This document shows positions 7,768-16,647 of a stretch of 44,988 bases of DNA, piece by piece (the first letter of the stretch is position 1; every line of letters begins with the position of its first letter). Location: assembly GCA_002254845.1 (NCBI GenBank), contig NKPT01000027.1, forward strand, positions 1 to 44,988, read 5' to 3'. This DNA comes from Chloracidobacterium sp. CP2_5A (lineage in GTDB: Bacteria > Acidobacteriota > Blastocatellia > Chloracidobacteriales > Chloracidobacteriaceae). The notes under the pieces are model-generated. The model was not told the DNA's origin. It searched no databases and saw nothing but the letters and a program-made list of their open reading frames with translations. A program made the translations under genes and the position numbers.

Positions 7768-9927
7768 ATGAAGTTACTAGCCGTTGTTCTGCCGCTTTGC
7801 GCTGGCCTTGTCGGATTTTTCGCCGCGGTTTATCCAGTCGCGGCCGCTTTTGAAGCGCCGGCGCCGACCGTCGCGCCGGCCGAGCAAGCCGAGTGGAAAG
7901 TTGCCGGACCCTTCGGCGGGACCGTCCGCGCCCTGGCTCAGGACTCGACCAATCCCAAGCGAATGTTCATCGGCACGGCGGATGGTCAAATTTACGTCAC
8001 AACCGACGGCGCGCAGACCTGGCGGTGGCTGCCGACGTTCAACCGCCCGCAGTACATTGTCGAGAGCATCGTCATTGACCCAACGGCGACCGATACGCTC
8101 TATGTCGCCGTTTGGGCGCTTGAAAATGACCGCGACGGCGGCGTTTATAAATCCACGGATGGCGGCGAGACGTGGCGCGTCCTGCTCAAGGATGAGTCCG
8201 TCCGCGCCTTCGCCCTGGCGCCCGGCAACGCGAGCGTTCTGGTCGCCGGAACGCTCGCCGGCGCGTTCCGCTCCTCCGATGGCGGCGAAACCTGGGAGCG
8301 GCTGTCGCCGGCCGGCCACGCCGGCATCCGCAATATCGAGTCGGTGGCTATTGATCCGCGCGACGCCGATACCGTTTATGTCGGCACCTGGTATCTGCCT
8401 TGGAAGACCAGCGACGGCGGCAAGAGCTGGACGTTCATCCACGGCGAGACTTCCAAGCTTATCGAGGACTCCGACATTTTCAGCATCGCCATTGACGCCT
8501 TCGACCCCGACCGCGTGTATTGCAGCGCCTGTAGCGGCATTTACCGCAGCCTGGATGGCGGGCGTAACTGGACGAAGTTCAAGGGCATTCCTTTCAGCGC
8601 CCGCCGGACGCACGTCATTTTCCCGCATCCGACGCGCGAGAAGGAAATCTTCGCTGGCACCACCGAGGGGCTGTGGCGCACCGCCGATGGCGGCGAGACG
8701 TGGCGGCAGATCTTGCCCTCGACGACAACCATCAACGAGATTCGCGTGCATCCCTCCGCGCCGGATCGGATTATTGTCGGCACGGAAAATCGCGGCGTGC
8801 TGATTAGCGAGGATGGCGGCGGGGCGTTTCAGCCCTACAACTATGGGTTCGTCGCGCGGCGCATCTCCAGCTTGCTGTCCGACAGCATGCAGCGCGGGCG
8901 GCTGTTCGCTTCCGTCATGTTCAATGGCGCCGAGGGCGGCGTTTATGTCTCGCCCGACTTAGGCCAGACTTGGCACTCGTCTTCGCAGGGGCTTGGCGCG
9001 CGCGATGTGTATGAGGTGCATGCGCCGGTTGGCAATTCGCGGCGCCTGTACGCCGCGACCAGCGACGGCGTATTTCTCACGGATAATGGCGGCATCCTCT
9101 GGCAACCAGCGAACCCGCCCGCGAACTGGAAGCCGACGCCGGTCGCGCCCGGCGGGAAACCGCCCGCGCCGCGGCCCGCGCCCGCTCGCTCATCCGCTCA
9201 GGGAGCCGCCAAGAGACGCCCGGCGGCGCGGCCGACCGCCCGCCGAACAATCCTTCGCCAGCGATTGAAGGGGCATGTTGTCGAGCTCGCTTCCACGGGC
9301 GAGGGCTGGGTGTATGCCGCCGCTTGGGACGGACTGTTCCGCTCGGACGACCCAGCCAAGGGCTGGGAAAAGATCAGCCTTGGAGGCTATCGCGGACGGG
9401 TCTTTTCGGTCGCCGTGTCGCCGCGCGACTCGAGCGTGATTCTGGCCGGCATTTCCGACGGGCTGCTGATGAGCCAAGACGGCGGGGCGACCTGGGCGCG
9501 CGCCGACCTGCCGATGCAGGCCGCCAGGGACGCGACTTGCGTTCAGGAAATCGCCATCCACCCGCGCCGACCGGAGACGATATTGGTCGGCACGCGCCGC
9601 ACGGCTTACCTGAGCCGCGATGGCGGCAAATCGTGGGAGCGACTCGCCCGCGGCATTGGCTTTGGCGACATCGCCGTGATTCGCTTCAACCCGCGCAACG
9701 CTGACGAAGTCCTGATTGGCGACGCGCAGGGCGGCGGGCTGTATCTTTCAATCAACGGCGGGCAGCTTTTCCAGCGGCTTGATCAGCGGGCGACGCTGCC
9801 GGGGCGCCGGATGTGGGCCGCGGCCTTTGACGCCTTCACCTCTGGGCGGATCTATGCCGGCTCCGTGACCGCCGGCGTGATGATTGTGACCGTTCCGGGG
9901 CTTGCGCCGACGGCGTCCGCCCGATAG
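7768..9927 (+). CDS. Exported beta-propeller protein with BNR/Asp-box repeats
   Basis: A 719-residue protein. A signal peptide covers residues 1-27 (hydrophobic, ending PVAAAF). Thereafter the Asp-box motif (S/T-x-D-G-G-x-T/S-W) recurs throughout, for example TTDGAQTW, STDGGETW, SSDGGETW, TSDGGKSW, SLDGGRNW, TADGGETW, SQDGGATW and SRDGGKSW. This gives probably two seven- to ten-bladed propellers, separated by a Pro/Ala/Arg-rich linker at about 455-500. The architecture resembles sortilin/VPS10-like and Ycf48-like extracytoplasmic propellers used for binding, not catalysis; no ligand can be inferred. mutM begins 8 bases after its stop and is probably co-transcribed. Confidence 0.82.
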   Translation: MKLLAVVLPLCAGLVGFFAAVYPVAAAFEAPAPTVAPAEQAEWKVAGPFGGTVRALAQDSTNPKRMFIGTADGQIYVTTDGAQTWRWLPTFNRPQYIVESIVIDPTATDTLYVAVWALENDRDGGVYKSTDGGETWRVLLKDESVRAFALAPGNASVLVAGTLAGAFRSSDGGETWERLSPAGHAGIRNIESVAIDPRDADTVYVGTWYLPWKTSDGGKSWTFIHGETSKLIEDSDIFSIAIDAFDPDRVYCSACSGIYRSLDGGRNWTKFKGIPFSARRTHVIFPHPTREKEIFAGTTEGLWRTADGGETWRQILPSTTTINEIRVHPSAPDRIIVGTENRGVLISEDGGGAFQPYNYGFVARRISSLLSDSMQRGRLFASVMFNGAEGGVYVSPDLGQTWHSSSQGLGARDVYEVHAPVGNSRRLYAATSDGVFLTDNGGILWQPANPPANWKPTPVAPGGKPPAPRPAPARSSAQGAAKRRPAARPTARRTILRQRLKGHVVELASTGEGWVYAAAWDGLFRSDDPAKGWEKISLGGYRGRVFSVAVSPRDSSVILAGISDGLLMSQDGGATWARADLPMQAARDATCVQEIAIHPRRPETILVGTRRTAYLSRDGGKSWERLARGIGFGDIAVIRFNPRNADEVLIGDAQGGGLYLSINGGQLFQRLDQRATLPGRRMWAAAFDAFTSGRIYAGSVTAGVMIVTVPGLAPTASAR

Positions 9928-9935
9928 CCGTCGCC

Positions 9936-10799
9936 ATGCCGGAACTTCCCGAAGTGGAAGGCGTCGCGCGCGAGTTGCAGCGACGCCTCAGCCACCGGCG
10001 CATTATGCAGGCTCAGGTCGCCCGCCCGCGGCTCGTCGCGCCGATGACGCCAGAGGCGTTTGTTGGCAGGCTGCGCGGCGCGGCGTTCGTCGCCGTTGGC
10101 CGGCGCGGCAAGCACTTGTTGCTCCACCTCGACAATGCCTACACGCTAGTGGTTCACCTGCGGATGGCCGGACGGTTTCTTTACCTTGTACCCGAATCCG
10201 CTTTGCCGAAGTTCGTCCACGCCATTTTTGACCTCGATAACGGCCGGCGGCTGGCGTTTCAGGATCAGCGACATTTCGCCATCATGCGACTGGCGCGGAC
10301 GGACGAGCTGCTCCAGCTCAAGGAGCTCCGCGATCTGGCCCCAGAGCCGCTTGGCCCGGATTTCACCCCGGACTACTTGCAGCGCGCGCTGGCCGCCACG
10401 CGGCGGCCCATCAAGGAGGCGTTGCTTGACCAGACGCTGGTCGCCGGCCTCGGGAATATCTATGCCGCGGAGGCGCTCTTTGCCGTTGGCCTTCACCCGC
10501 TGACGCCGGCCAACGTCATCGCCAAGGCCAAGGTCAAGCATCTCTGGCAGGTGATTCGCATCCTTCTGGAAGCCGCCATCGAGGCCGGCAGCACGATTGA
10601 CGTAAACCCGGAAAGCATTGCCGGACAGTACTTTGGCGCAGCTTTTGCTGAGGCGCTGCTCGTGTATGACCGCGAGGGCGAGCCGTGCGCGCGCTGTGAA
10701 ACCCCCATCGCCCGCATTCGTCAGGGGCAACGCTCGACCTACTTTTGCCCACAGTGTCAGCGTTTGCGCGGCGCGACCGGGCGACAAGCGCCGCGTTGA
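9936..10799 (+). CDS. mutM: Formamidopyrimidine-DNA glycosylase
   Basis: A 287-residue Fpg/MutM. After Met removal the N-terminus is PELPEVE, with the catalytic Pro2 and Glu3 that form the Schiff base at oxidised purines (8-oxoG, FapyG). Lys59 in GRRGKHL is the conserved phosphate or base contact. LVAGLGNIYAAEALF is the helix-two-turn-helix, and the C-terminus carries the Cys4 zinc finger (CARC at about 248, CPQC near 268). It cleaves damaged bases and nicks the strand by beta/delta elimination. Length is normal. The gene sits 8 bases behind the propeller gene, so it is probably expressed by read-through from that promoter. Confidence 0.97.
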   Translation: MPELPEVEGVARELQRRLSHRRIMQAQVARPRLVAPMTPEAFVGRLRGAAFVAVGRRGKHLLLHLDNAYTLVVHLRMAGRFLYLVPESALPKFVHAIFDLDNGRRLAFQDQRHFAIMRLARTDELLQLKELRDLAPEPLGPDFTPDYLQRALAATRRPIKEALLDQTLVAGLGNIYAAEALFAVGLHPLTPANVIAKAKVKHLWQVIRILLEAAIEAGSTIDVNPESIAGQYFGAAFAEALLVYDREGEPCARCETPIARIRQGQRSTYFCPQCQRLRGATGRQAPR

Positions 10800-10939
10800 C
10801 GTGCTAAAGTTCGCTTCGCTTAGTCTCTCTATCGCGTGGCTCTCGAACGTTCTGAGCGCGCAGCCAGCGTCCCAGTCCGCGCTTGCGCGCTGGCGACCAA
10901 GCGGTTTTCAGAAATTTTCAGAAAACAGGATGCCTCGTT

Positions 10940-12589
10940 ATGGATCAGCAAGCGGCGAATACGACCTGGGGAACGCTAAAATACCAAGACGCTAGCGGAA
11001 AAGAAGTCATTTTGACGCTGAGCAAGCCGCGCTTTAGCATTGGCCGCTTAGCTAACAACGACCTGCAACTGGACGACCCCTACGTGTCGCGCCTGCACGC
11101 CGAGCTGAGCTTTGACGGCGAGCAGGCTACGCTGATTGATCGGAGCAGCACGGGGGCGACCTACGTCAATGAGCAGCGGGTGGCCGAGACTCGCTTGCGC
11201 AGCGGCGACCGGCTCGCGCTAGGGCGCAAGCTAGCGGGAGTGGAAATAACGTTTGAGTATGTCCAGGGGAGGGGGGGCGCGCCCGAAGCGAACGATGCGC
11301 ACCAGGTGATGTCCGTCATTGATCATTCCCAAACGCGCTATCTCAACACCTCGCTCATTCGCGCCGCGAGCCTGACCAATACGGCGACGGTCAATCGTCT
11401 CAAGGCGCTTTACGAGATCACGAGCGCGATTTTGGCCGTCACGACGCGGGAGGTGTTGGCAGAGAGGCTGCTGACCCTGCTCTTTGATTTGCTGCCGGCG
11501 GAGCGCGGCGTCATCTTGCTGGCCGACCCAAAGGACAACAGCCTGCGCCAGCAGGCGGCGCGGCTGCGCAGCGGAGACGCCGCGCAGGTTTCTCCGAGTC
11601 GGACGATTGTGCGGCGGGTTTATGAGGGCAATGTCGCCGAGCTGTGTCTTGACGCTCGCAACGATGCTCGTTTCGCCAGCCAGCAAAGCGTTATTTTTCA
11701 GTCCATCCGGTCGGTGATGTGCGCGCCGATTAGCTCCGGCTCGCGGGTCTGGGGCGTGTGCTACCTCGACAACCTGACGACCAAGAAAACCTTCGAGGAT
11801 GAGGAGCTTGAGTTTTTGATGGCGGTTGCGCGCCAGGCCGGGCTGGCGCTGGAAAACATCTACTTGCTGGAAGAGCAGAAAATCACCTTCCAGAGCTTTG
11901 TCACGACGCTAGCGGCCTCGATTGACGCCCGCGACGACCTGACGGCCGGGCATTCCGCGCGAGTGGCGCGCTACTCGCGCTCGATTGCCAAGTATATGAA
12001 CCTGCCGGAAGCCGAGCGGCGGCGGATTTACTACGCGGGACTGCTCCATGACTACGGCAAGATTGGCACGCGCGAGGCCATTCTGTGCAAGCCGGGCAAG
12101 CTCACCCCGGAAGAGTACGCCCACATGCGCGACCACGCCAAGAATACGTATGACATCCTCTCGAAAATTCACTTCACGCGCGACATGCAGGACCTGCCGC
12201 TTGTGGCCGCCGGGCATCATGAAAATCTCGACGGCAGCGGCTACCCCTTCGGCCTGAAAGGCGAAGAAATCCCGCTCGGCGCGCGCATTATTGCCGTCGC
12301 TGACTTCTTTGACGCCCTCACCCACAAGCGGCACTACCGCGAGCCGATGCCGATCGAGGAGGTCATGGAGCTCATTGACGAAAGCGTTGGAACGAAGTTT
12401 GACCCGCAGGCGGTCGCGGCGCTCAAGCAGTTTGTGACGAATGAGTTCATCCCCAATCAGCGCAAGCGGGCCGAGGCTGACGCGCGCCGGGCGCAACTGG
12501 CTCAGCCGACCGGCGATGTCGTGAGCGAAGATACCACGATGGTCGTCGCGCCGCCGCAAACGGTCTCGATGGACCCGGTGCCGCTGTGA
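10940..12589 (+). CDS. FHA-GAF-HD-GYP regulator (cyclic-di-GMP phosphodiesterase family)
   Basis: A protein of 549 residues in three modules. An FHA domain at about 10-105 (FSIGRLANNDLQL, VSRLHAEL, STGATYVN) should bind phosphothreonine peptides. A GAF domain follows at about 150-300 (ALYEITSAIL, VMCAPI, LEFLMAVARQAGLALENIYL). An HD-GYP domain at about 310-480 carries HSARVARYS, the metal-binding HDYGK and the HHENLDGSGYP motif, all intact, so it is predicted to hydrolyse cyclic-di-GMP. The tail is Ala/Thr-rich. The design suggests control by Ser/Thr phosphorylation and a small ligand; a kinase is encoded 15 kb away, but a link is inference. The ATG at 10940 has AGGA 9 bases upstream. Confidence 0.9.
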   Translation: MDQQAANTTWGTLKYQDASGKEVILTLSKPRFSIGRLANNDLQLDDPYVSRLHAELSFDGEQATLIDRSSTGATYVNEQRVAETRLRSGDRLALGRKLAGVEITFEYVQGRGGAPEANDAHQVMSVIDHSQTRYLNTSLIRAASLTNTATVNRLKALYEITSAILAVTTREVLAERLLTLLFDLLPAERGVILLADPKDNSLRQQAARLRSGDAAQVSPSRTIVRRVYEGNVAELCLDARNDARFASQQSVIFQSIRSVMCAPISSGSRVWGVCYLDNLTTKKTFEDEELEFLMAVARQAGLALENIYLLEEQKITFQSFVTTLAASIDARDDLTAGHSARVARYSRSIAKYMNLPEAERRRIYYAGLLHDYGKIGTREAILCKPGKLTPEEYAHMRDHAKNTYDILSKIHFTRDMQDLPLVAAGHHENLDGSGYPFGLKGEEIPLGARIIAVADFFDALTHKRHYREPMPIEEVMELIDESVGTKFDPQAVAALKQFVTNEFIPNQRKRAEADARRAQLAQPTGDVVSEDTTMVVAPPQTVSMDPVPL

Positions 12590-12596
12590 CGCCTAG

Positions 12597-12614
12597 GCCT
12601 TCGAGAGCGAAGGC
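12597..12614. other. Short perfect hairpin between convergent genes
   Basis: GCCTTCG (12597-12603) pairs with CGAAGGC (12608-12614) around an AGAG loop, in the 44-base gap between the HD-GYP gene and the opposing TPR gene. There is no T-run on either side, so it is at best a weak or Rho-assisted terminator. Confidence 0.3.
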
Positions 12615-12633
12615 GCTCCTGAGCGAGAAGCGT

Positions 12634-13683
12634 TCAGGGGCAAGCTTCCTCCAGGTCGCGCGCCACCCTGGATTCGGGGCTGAGCCCGATGCAGCCGCGC
12701 GCCGGATCGTAGCGATATGGCGCGCCGCTTGGGTCGAGCGGCGCCCGGTCATACCGCGCAAAGCGTTTGGCAAAGTCGCCGTGAAAGAGCGCCAGCGGTC
12801 GCCCAAGCGCGTCATGAGCTTCCTGCCGGCGCGCCGCGACGAGCGGGTAAAGCTCGGCGAAATTCGACGGGTTGCGCTTTTCCGTCTGCCGAAACAGCGC
12901 AACCATCCGCAGCAGGAAGTCGCGCTCATCGAGCGACGTCAGCTGCTCCAGTCGCCATTCCGCGCTGAGTCGCGCGCCCTCGTGCTCGGCTTCGTCGCGA
13001 AGCCGCTGAAACAGCAGGTATGACAACCGCCGGTCGCTGCCGCGCGTCTTGGCCGCGCCGACCATCACGGCCGTCCAGTCGCGGTCATTCGCGCTGAGCG
13101 CCAGATCGGAGGCGCGCTGATAGGCTTCGGCGCACTCGTCATACCGTTTCGCCCGCCAGCAGATGGCGCCATAGTCCGACCACATCCGAAACAGGGTCTT
13201 TTGGTCGGTTTGGACGGCGATGCCCTTGCGCAGCAGCGCCAGCGCGGCGTCGTAGTCAAACTCCGCCAGAAAGATGGCTCCCGTCCGGTACGCCGCCACG
13301 AAGTTGGGGTCAACCGTCGTCGCGATGTCGAGCATCGGCGCGAGGATTGGCAGGTCGTCCTTGGAAAGCCGCGAGAAATCCGCCGCGCCGTCGCCGGTTA
13401 GCCCGCCAGTCAGCTTGCGCCCAAAGTACTGCACCGCCCGAATCCAGTAGAGGTCGGACACGACGCCGTCAAATCCAAGCGATAACCGCCGAGCGGTTTC
13501 GCCCGACCGAACGTAAAGCGTCTCCTCCACCGCGCGGTTGGATTGAAACGTGGCGTCGAATCGCTTCTGGAGCGGATACAGGCAAGCTAGCCCAACCAGG
13601 ATGACGCCCCAGTAAAGGTATGCCCGCCGTCGCTCGCCGCCTGCGGTTTCCCGGCTATTTGAAGTTGCGCCGCTCGAAGACAT
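12634..13683 (-). CDS. Membrane-anchored TPR protein of unknown function
   Basis: A 349-residue protein. One N-terminal membrane segment lies at about 21-38 (AYLYWGVILVGLACLYPLQ), then a soluble helical domain. Degenerate tetratricopeptide-like repeats occur around NFVAAYRTGAIFLAEFDYDAALALLRKG and RAKRYDECAEAYQRASDLA. The WIRAVQYFG segment recalls TPR proteins found next to ABC-2 transporters in acidobacteria and deltaproteobacteria. Its start codon lies inside the end of the upstream ABC permease gene (29-base overlap), so the two are translationally coupled and probably work together at the membrane. No enzymatic motif is visible. Confidence 0.7.
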   Translation of the reverse strand: MSSSGATSNSRETAGGERRRAYLYWGVILVGLACLYPLQKRFDATFQSNRAVEETLYVRSGETARRLSLGFDGVVSDLYWIRAVQYFGRKLTGGLTGDGAADFSRLSKDDLPILAPMLDIATTVDPNFVAAYRTGAIFLAEFDYDAALALLRKGIAVQTDQKTLFRMWSDYGAICWRAKRYDECAEAYQRASDLALSANDRDWTAVMVGAAKTRGSDRRLSYLLFQRLRDEAEHEGARLSAEWRLEQLTSLDERDFLLRMVALFRQTEKRNPSNFAELYPLVAARRQEAHDALGRPLALFHGDFAKRFARYDRAPLDPSGAPYRYDPARGCIGLSPESRVARDLEEACP

Positions 13684-14449
13684 AGATCGTCAGGGAAAGC
13701 AAAATGCTCAAGTACGCCGCCCCATAGAGGCAGGCTAGCCCAATTTGCGCGCCCGTGATCGGGATGCCGTGGGCCGCGCGCGTGATGAAGTTGAAGTTGC
13801 TCAGGTTGGGCAGCGTGTAGTAGAGCGCCCACAAAACCGCCTGCGTCACCCGTAGCGACGGATAAGTCTCGACATTCAACACGTCGGCGAAAAGCTTGAT
13901 GTCGGGCGTGAAGTTGCAGATCACGTAGCCTACAATGCTGAAGAGCGTGGCCAGGGCCGGCGTCGTGAACGTCGAGAAAAGCAAAGCCAGCGCCGTCGCC
14001 AGCAACAGCTCGACATAGAGCAGAAACGCCGCCGGGAGAATGCCGAAGGGCGACGGGTCGGTCGGTCGGCGCACATAAAATAGAGCGATGATCAAGGCGA
14101 CGACCATGACCGCGCAGTTGACCAGCAGCGTGGCGGCAAGGCCCAGAAACTTGCCGAGGATAAACTCGTAGCGTCGCAAAGGCTTGGACAGCACCGTGTA
14201 AATCGTGCGCCGCTCAATTTCCTTGTAAACCAGCCCGGTTCCGATAAAAACGGCGATGAGGTAGCCAAACAGGAGGAGCGTGCTCAGCCCTAAATCCACC
14301 ATCGCTTTGCGTTCCTGATTGATGGAAAGCTCGCCGATGAACAGCGACGCCGCGATGAGGATCAGGACGGCGACGACGAGGTTGTAAAGCGCTTTGTCGC
14401 GTACCGACTCTCGAAAGGTATTGAGCGCCACAGTGGAAATCTGTTTCAT
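13655..14449 (-). CDS. ABC-2 type transporter permease
   Basis: A 264-residue integral membrane protein with about six hydrophobic segments. The N-terminal FRESVRDKALYNLVVAVLI and the following ERRTIYTVLSKPLRRYEFILGKFLG are the classic opening of ABC-2/NosY-GldF-like permeases, where the cytoplasmic coupling loop sits between TM2 and TM3. No ATPase gene is adjacent, so its partner must be encoded elsewhere. It is co-transcribed with the overlapping TPR gene. Possible roles include export of a polymer, lipid or peptide; the substrate cannot be told. It is divergent from folP with 80 bases between start codons. Confidence 0.82.
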   Translation of the reverse strand: MKQISTVALNTFRESVRDKALYNLVVAVLILIAASLFIGELSINQERKAMVDLGLSTLLLFGYLIAVFIGTGLVYKEIERRTIYTVLSKPLRRYEFILGKFLGLAATLLVNCAVMVVALIIALFYVRRPTDPSPFGILPAAFLLYVELLLATALALLFSTFTTPALATLFSIVGYVICNFTPDIKLFADVLNVETYPSLRVTQAVLWALYYTLPNLSNFNFITRAAHGIPITGAQIGLACLYGAAYLSILLSLTIYVFERRNFK

Positions 14450-14529
14450 GGCTCGTTTGGTCGCGGGCCGAGCGCCTAAATTTTACGAACGAGCGGAATT
14501 ATGTCCGCGAACGAGACAATGGCAAGCTC

Positions 14530-15441
14530 ATGACGCCTACCGCTTTCGCCGCTCCGCGCTCCATCCTGGAGCGCCGATCGTTTGACTGGATCTGCGCTGG
14601 GCGCTCGCTCTCGCTGGGCGACGTCACGCGCGTGATGGGTATTCTGAACGTGACCCCGGATTCCTTCGCGGACGGCGGACGGCACAACGTCCTCGAGGCC
14701 GCCGTCGCTCATGGACAGCGATTGGTCGAGGAAGGAGCCGACATTGTGGATGTCGGCGGCGAATCCACGCGCCCTGGCGCGCAAGCCCTGGGTGAAGCGG
14801 AAGAACTGGCGCGGGTCATCCCGGTGATCGAGGCGTTGGCAAAGACGGTTGACGTTCCGATTTCGATTGACACCTACAAGGCTTCCGTCGCCGAAGCCGC
14901 GCTCAGGGCCGGCGCCTCGATTGTCAATGACATTTCAGGTTTTCGCTTTGACGCGCGGATGCCGGAGGCGGTGGCCCGTTACGGCGCGGGCGTTGTGGTC
15001 ATGCATAGCCGCGGCGCGCCGGGCGCGCTCCATGGGCTTTCTCCGACGCTCGACATTCTGGCCGATGTCGAGGCGAGCTTTCGCCGGAGTCTCGTCGTGG
15101 CGCAGGCCGCCGGCATTAACCCGGATTGTATCGTCTTCGATCCGGGCTTGGGCTTCGGCAAAACGCTGGAGGACAACTTGGCGTTGCTGGGACTGTTGCC
15201 GCGTCTGGCGACGCTGGGGCGCCCGCTCCTGGTTGGGCCGTCGCGCAAGTCGTTCATTGGCGCCGTGACTGGGAAGCCGTCCCCGGCTGACCGACTGCTA
15301 GGGACCGCCGCAAGCGTCACTTTGGCAGTCGCAGGCGGGGCGCATCTTGTTCGGGTTCATGATGTCGCGGCGATGCGCGAGTGCGCCGCCGTGGCCGACG
15401 CCGTCCGGCGGGCCGCCTTCGCTGTGGACGGGGCTGGCTAA
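14530..15441 (+). CDS. folP: Dihydropteroate synthase
   Basis: A 303-residue DHPS, which condenses 7,8-dihydropterin pyrophosphate with p-aminobenzoate in folate synthesis. The signature VMGILNVTPDSFADGG is at about 35-50, DVGGESTRPGA at about 74-84, then ISIDTYKA, NDISGF, DPGLGFGKTLEDN and the C-terminal GPSRKSFIG with phosphate-binding Ser and Arg. All sulfonamide-site landmarks are present. A further 30 residues precede the barrel, a little longer than in E. coli. No obvious Shine-Dalgarno precedes the ATG, so the exact start is less certain than the identity. It converges on rsfS. Confidence 0.97.
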   Translation: MTPTAFAAPRSILERRSFDWICAGRSLSLGDVTRVMGILNVTPDSFADGGRHNVLEAAVAHGQRLVEEGADIVDVGGESTRPGAQALGEAEELARVIPVIEALAKTVDVPISIDTYKASVAEAALRAGASIVNDISGFRFDARMPEAVARYGAGVVVMHSRGAPGALHGLSPTLDILADVEASFRRSLVVAQAAGINPDCIVFDPGLGFGKTLEDNLALLGLLPRLATLGRPLLVGPSRKSFIGAVTGKPSPADRLLGTAASVTLAVAGGAHLVRVHDVAAMRECAAVADAVRRAAFAVDGAG

Positions 15442-15449
15442 GCTGGGCG

Positions 15450-15884
15450 TCACGCGACCGGCAGCGGCTCGTCGTCGCGGACAACCAGCTTGCCAGCGTC
15501 GCTCCACAGACGCTCGAGTCCGTAAAAATCGCGCCGCTCGGCCGTGAAGACATGAACGATGAAGTCCCCGTAGTCCATTAGCACCCACTCGCCGTCAGCG
15601 TAGCCTTCGATGTGGCGCGGATAGGTCTTGAGCGCGCCCAACCGCTTTTCGACCTCATCGGCCAGCGCCTGGACGTGCCGCGATGACGTGCCCGTCGCAA
15701 TGATGAAGTAATCGGCAAAGGAAGTCAGTTGGCCGATGTCAAGCACGACGGGCGCGACGCTTTTCTTTTCCTGCAACGCATGGATCGCCTGCCATACGCG
15801 GCGGTCCTCAATCTGGGGCCGCGCGCGCTCCGCAAGCGCCGCCGGCTTGCGCGCCGGCGGCTGGGGCAAGGTGTCATTGGTCAT
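15450..15884 (-). CDS. rsfS: Ribosomal silencing factor RsfS
   Basis: A 144-residue RsfS/Iojap protein, which binds ribosomal protein uL14 on the large subunit and blocks subunit joining under starvation. The family core is clear: VVLDIGQLTSFADYFIIATGTSSRHVQALADEV is present in pieces (LTSFADYF, ATGTSSRHV), and the C-terminal WVLMDYGDFIVHVF and RRDFYGLERLW close the domain. An N-terminal extension of about 25 residues is Pro/Ala-rich. The ATG at 15884 lies within the end of nadD, overlapping it by 11 bases, which is the common nadD-rsfS arrangement. A longer open frame upstream is only nadD in another frame. Confidence 0.95.
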   Translation of the reverse strand: MTNDTLPQPPARKPAALAERARPQIEDRRVWQAIHALQEKKSVAPVVLDIGQLTSFADYFIIATGTSSRHVQALADEVEKRLGALKTYPRHIEGYADGEWVLMDYGDFIVHVFTAERRDFYGLERLWSDAGKLVVRDDEPLPVA

Positions 15885-16647
15885 CGAGCGTGGTGTCCGT
15901 TTGAATGTGGTGTCCGTTTGAATAAAGTCCATAGACGTGAATATACCGCTCCACCAGCGGCGGCACGAAGCGGGCGATGGAGCGCCCTTCGCTGACGGCC
16001 TGCCGCACATCCGTCGCCGACACGTCAATGGCGAACAGGTCGGTCAGAAAAACATGCATGCCGGCTTCGAGGTTGCTGGTCACCGCGCGCTGGCTGGCGC
16101 GGCCGCCCCGCAAGTCAATGACCCGCCCGACGCCATACTGTTCCGCCAGCGTGGCCAGGTCGCCGACTTCATATTTCGGGCGCGTCATCACGATCAGGTG
16201 GCAGCTATCCAGCAGCGTTTCATACCGCTCCCACTTGGGCAGACTCACGAACGAGTCCGCGCCCATCATAAAAAACAGATGCGCGTCAGGGCCATAGGCT
16301 TTCCGCAGCGTCGCCACGGTATCGGCCGTGTAGGGGCGCTCCGGGGCGAAGATTTCCACCATCGAGACCGTGGCGATGTCCATCTGAAGCGTCGCCAGCA
16401 CCGTCATCGCGTAGCGGTGATAGGCCGAGGTCACGCGGTCAAAGTCCTTGTGCGGCGGGCTGTAGGTCGGAATAAACAACAACTCGTCAAAGTTGAAGAT
16501 CGCGGCCAAGCTTTCCGCTAGGCGCAGATGCCCGTAGTGGATGGGATCGAACGTGCCGCCCAGCAGTCCGACCCGTCGGCGCGGCGCGGGCGTGTCCGCC
16601 GCGCGCGGCGCGGCTGGGCCGCTAGGCTTTCGGGTGCGCCCGGTCAT
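15874..16647 (-). CDS. nadD: Nicotinate-mononucleotide adenylyltransferase
   Basis: A 257-residue NadD, which adenylates NaMN in NAD synthesis. The nucleotidyltransferase motif [11 protein letters not shown] is at 30-40, preceded by about 25 Pro/Ala-rich residues. Other landmarks are [12 protein letters not shown], the MMGADSF strand, and the late IDVSATDVR equivalent of ISSTxIR near 218-226. The gene overlaps the xerC stop by 26 bases, and a GGAAG lies a few bases before its ATG. The last residues (after YGLYSNGHH) are odd: a 17-bp tandem duplication at 15890-15923 has replaced the normal end and moved the stop (see findings). Confidence 0.95.
   Translation of the reverse strand: MTGRTRKPSGPAAPRAADTPAPRRRVGLLGGTFDPIHYGHLRLAESLAAIFNFDELLFIPTYSPPHKDFDRVTSAYHRYAMTVLATLQMDIATVSMVEIFAPERPYTADTVATLRKAYGPDAHLFFMMGADSFVSLPKWERYETLLDSCHLIVMTRPKYEVGDLATLAEQYGVGRVIDLRGGRASQRAVTSNLEAGMHVFLTDLFAIDVSATDVRQAVSEGRSIARFVPPLVERYIHVYGLYSNGHHIQTDTTLDDQ
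15890..15923. repeat. 17-bp perfect tandem duplication at the nadD/rsfS junction
   Basis: The 17-base unit GTGGTGTCCGTTTGAAT occurs twice head to tail (15890-15906 and 15907-15923, plus strand), identical in every base. It lies in the last codons of nadD. Removing one copy would make nadD end at a TGA overlapping the rsfS ATG as ATGA. Confidence 0.95.

Noticed and set aside
7777-8751. 324-residue minus-strand frame under the BNR-repeat gene
   Set aside because: Antisense shadow; its repeats mirror the Asp-box repeats of the real gene.
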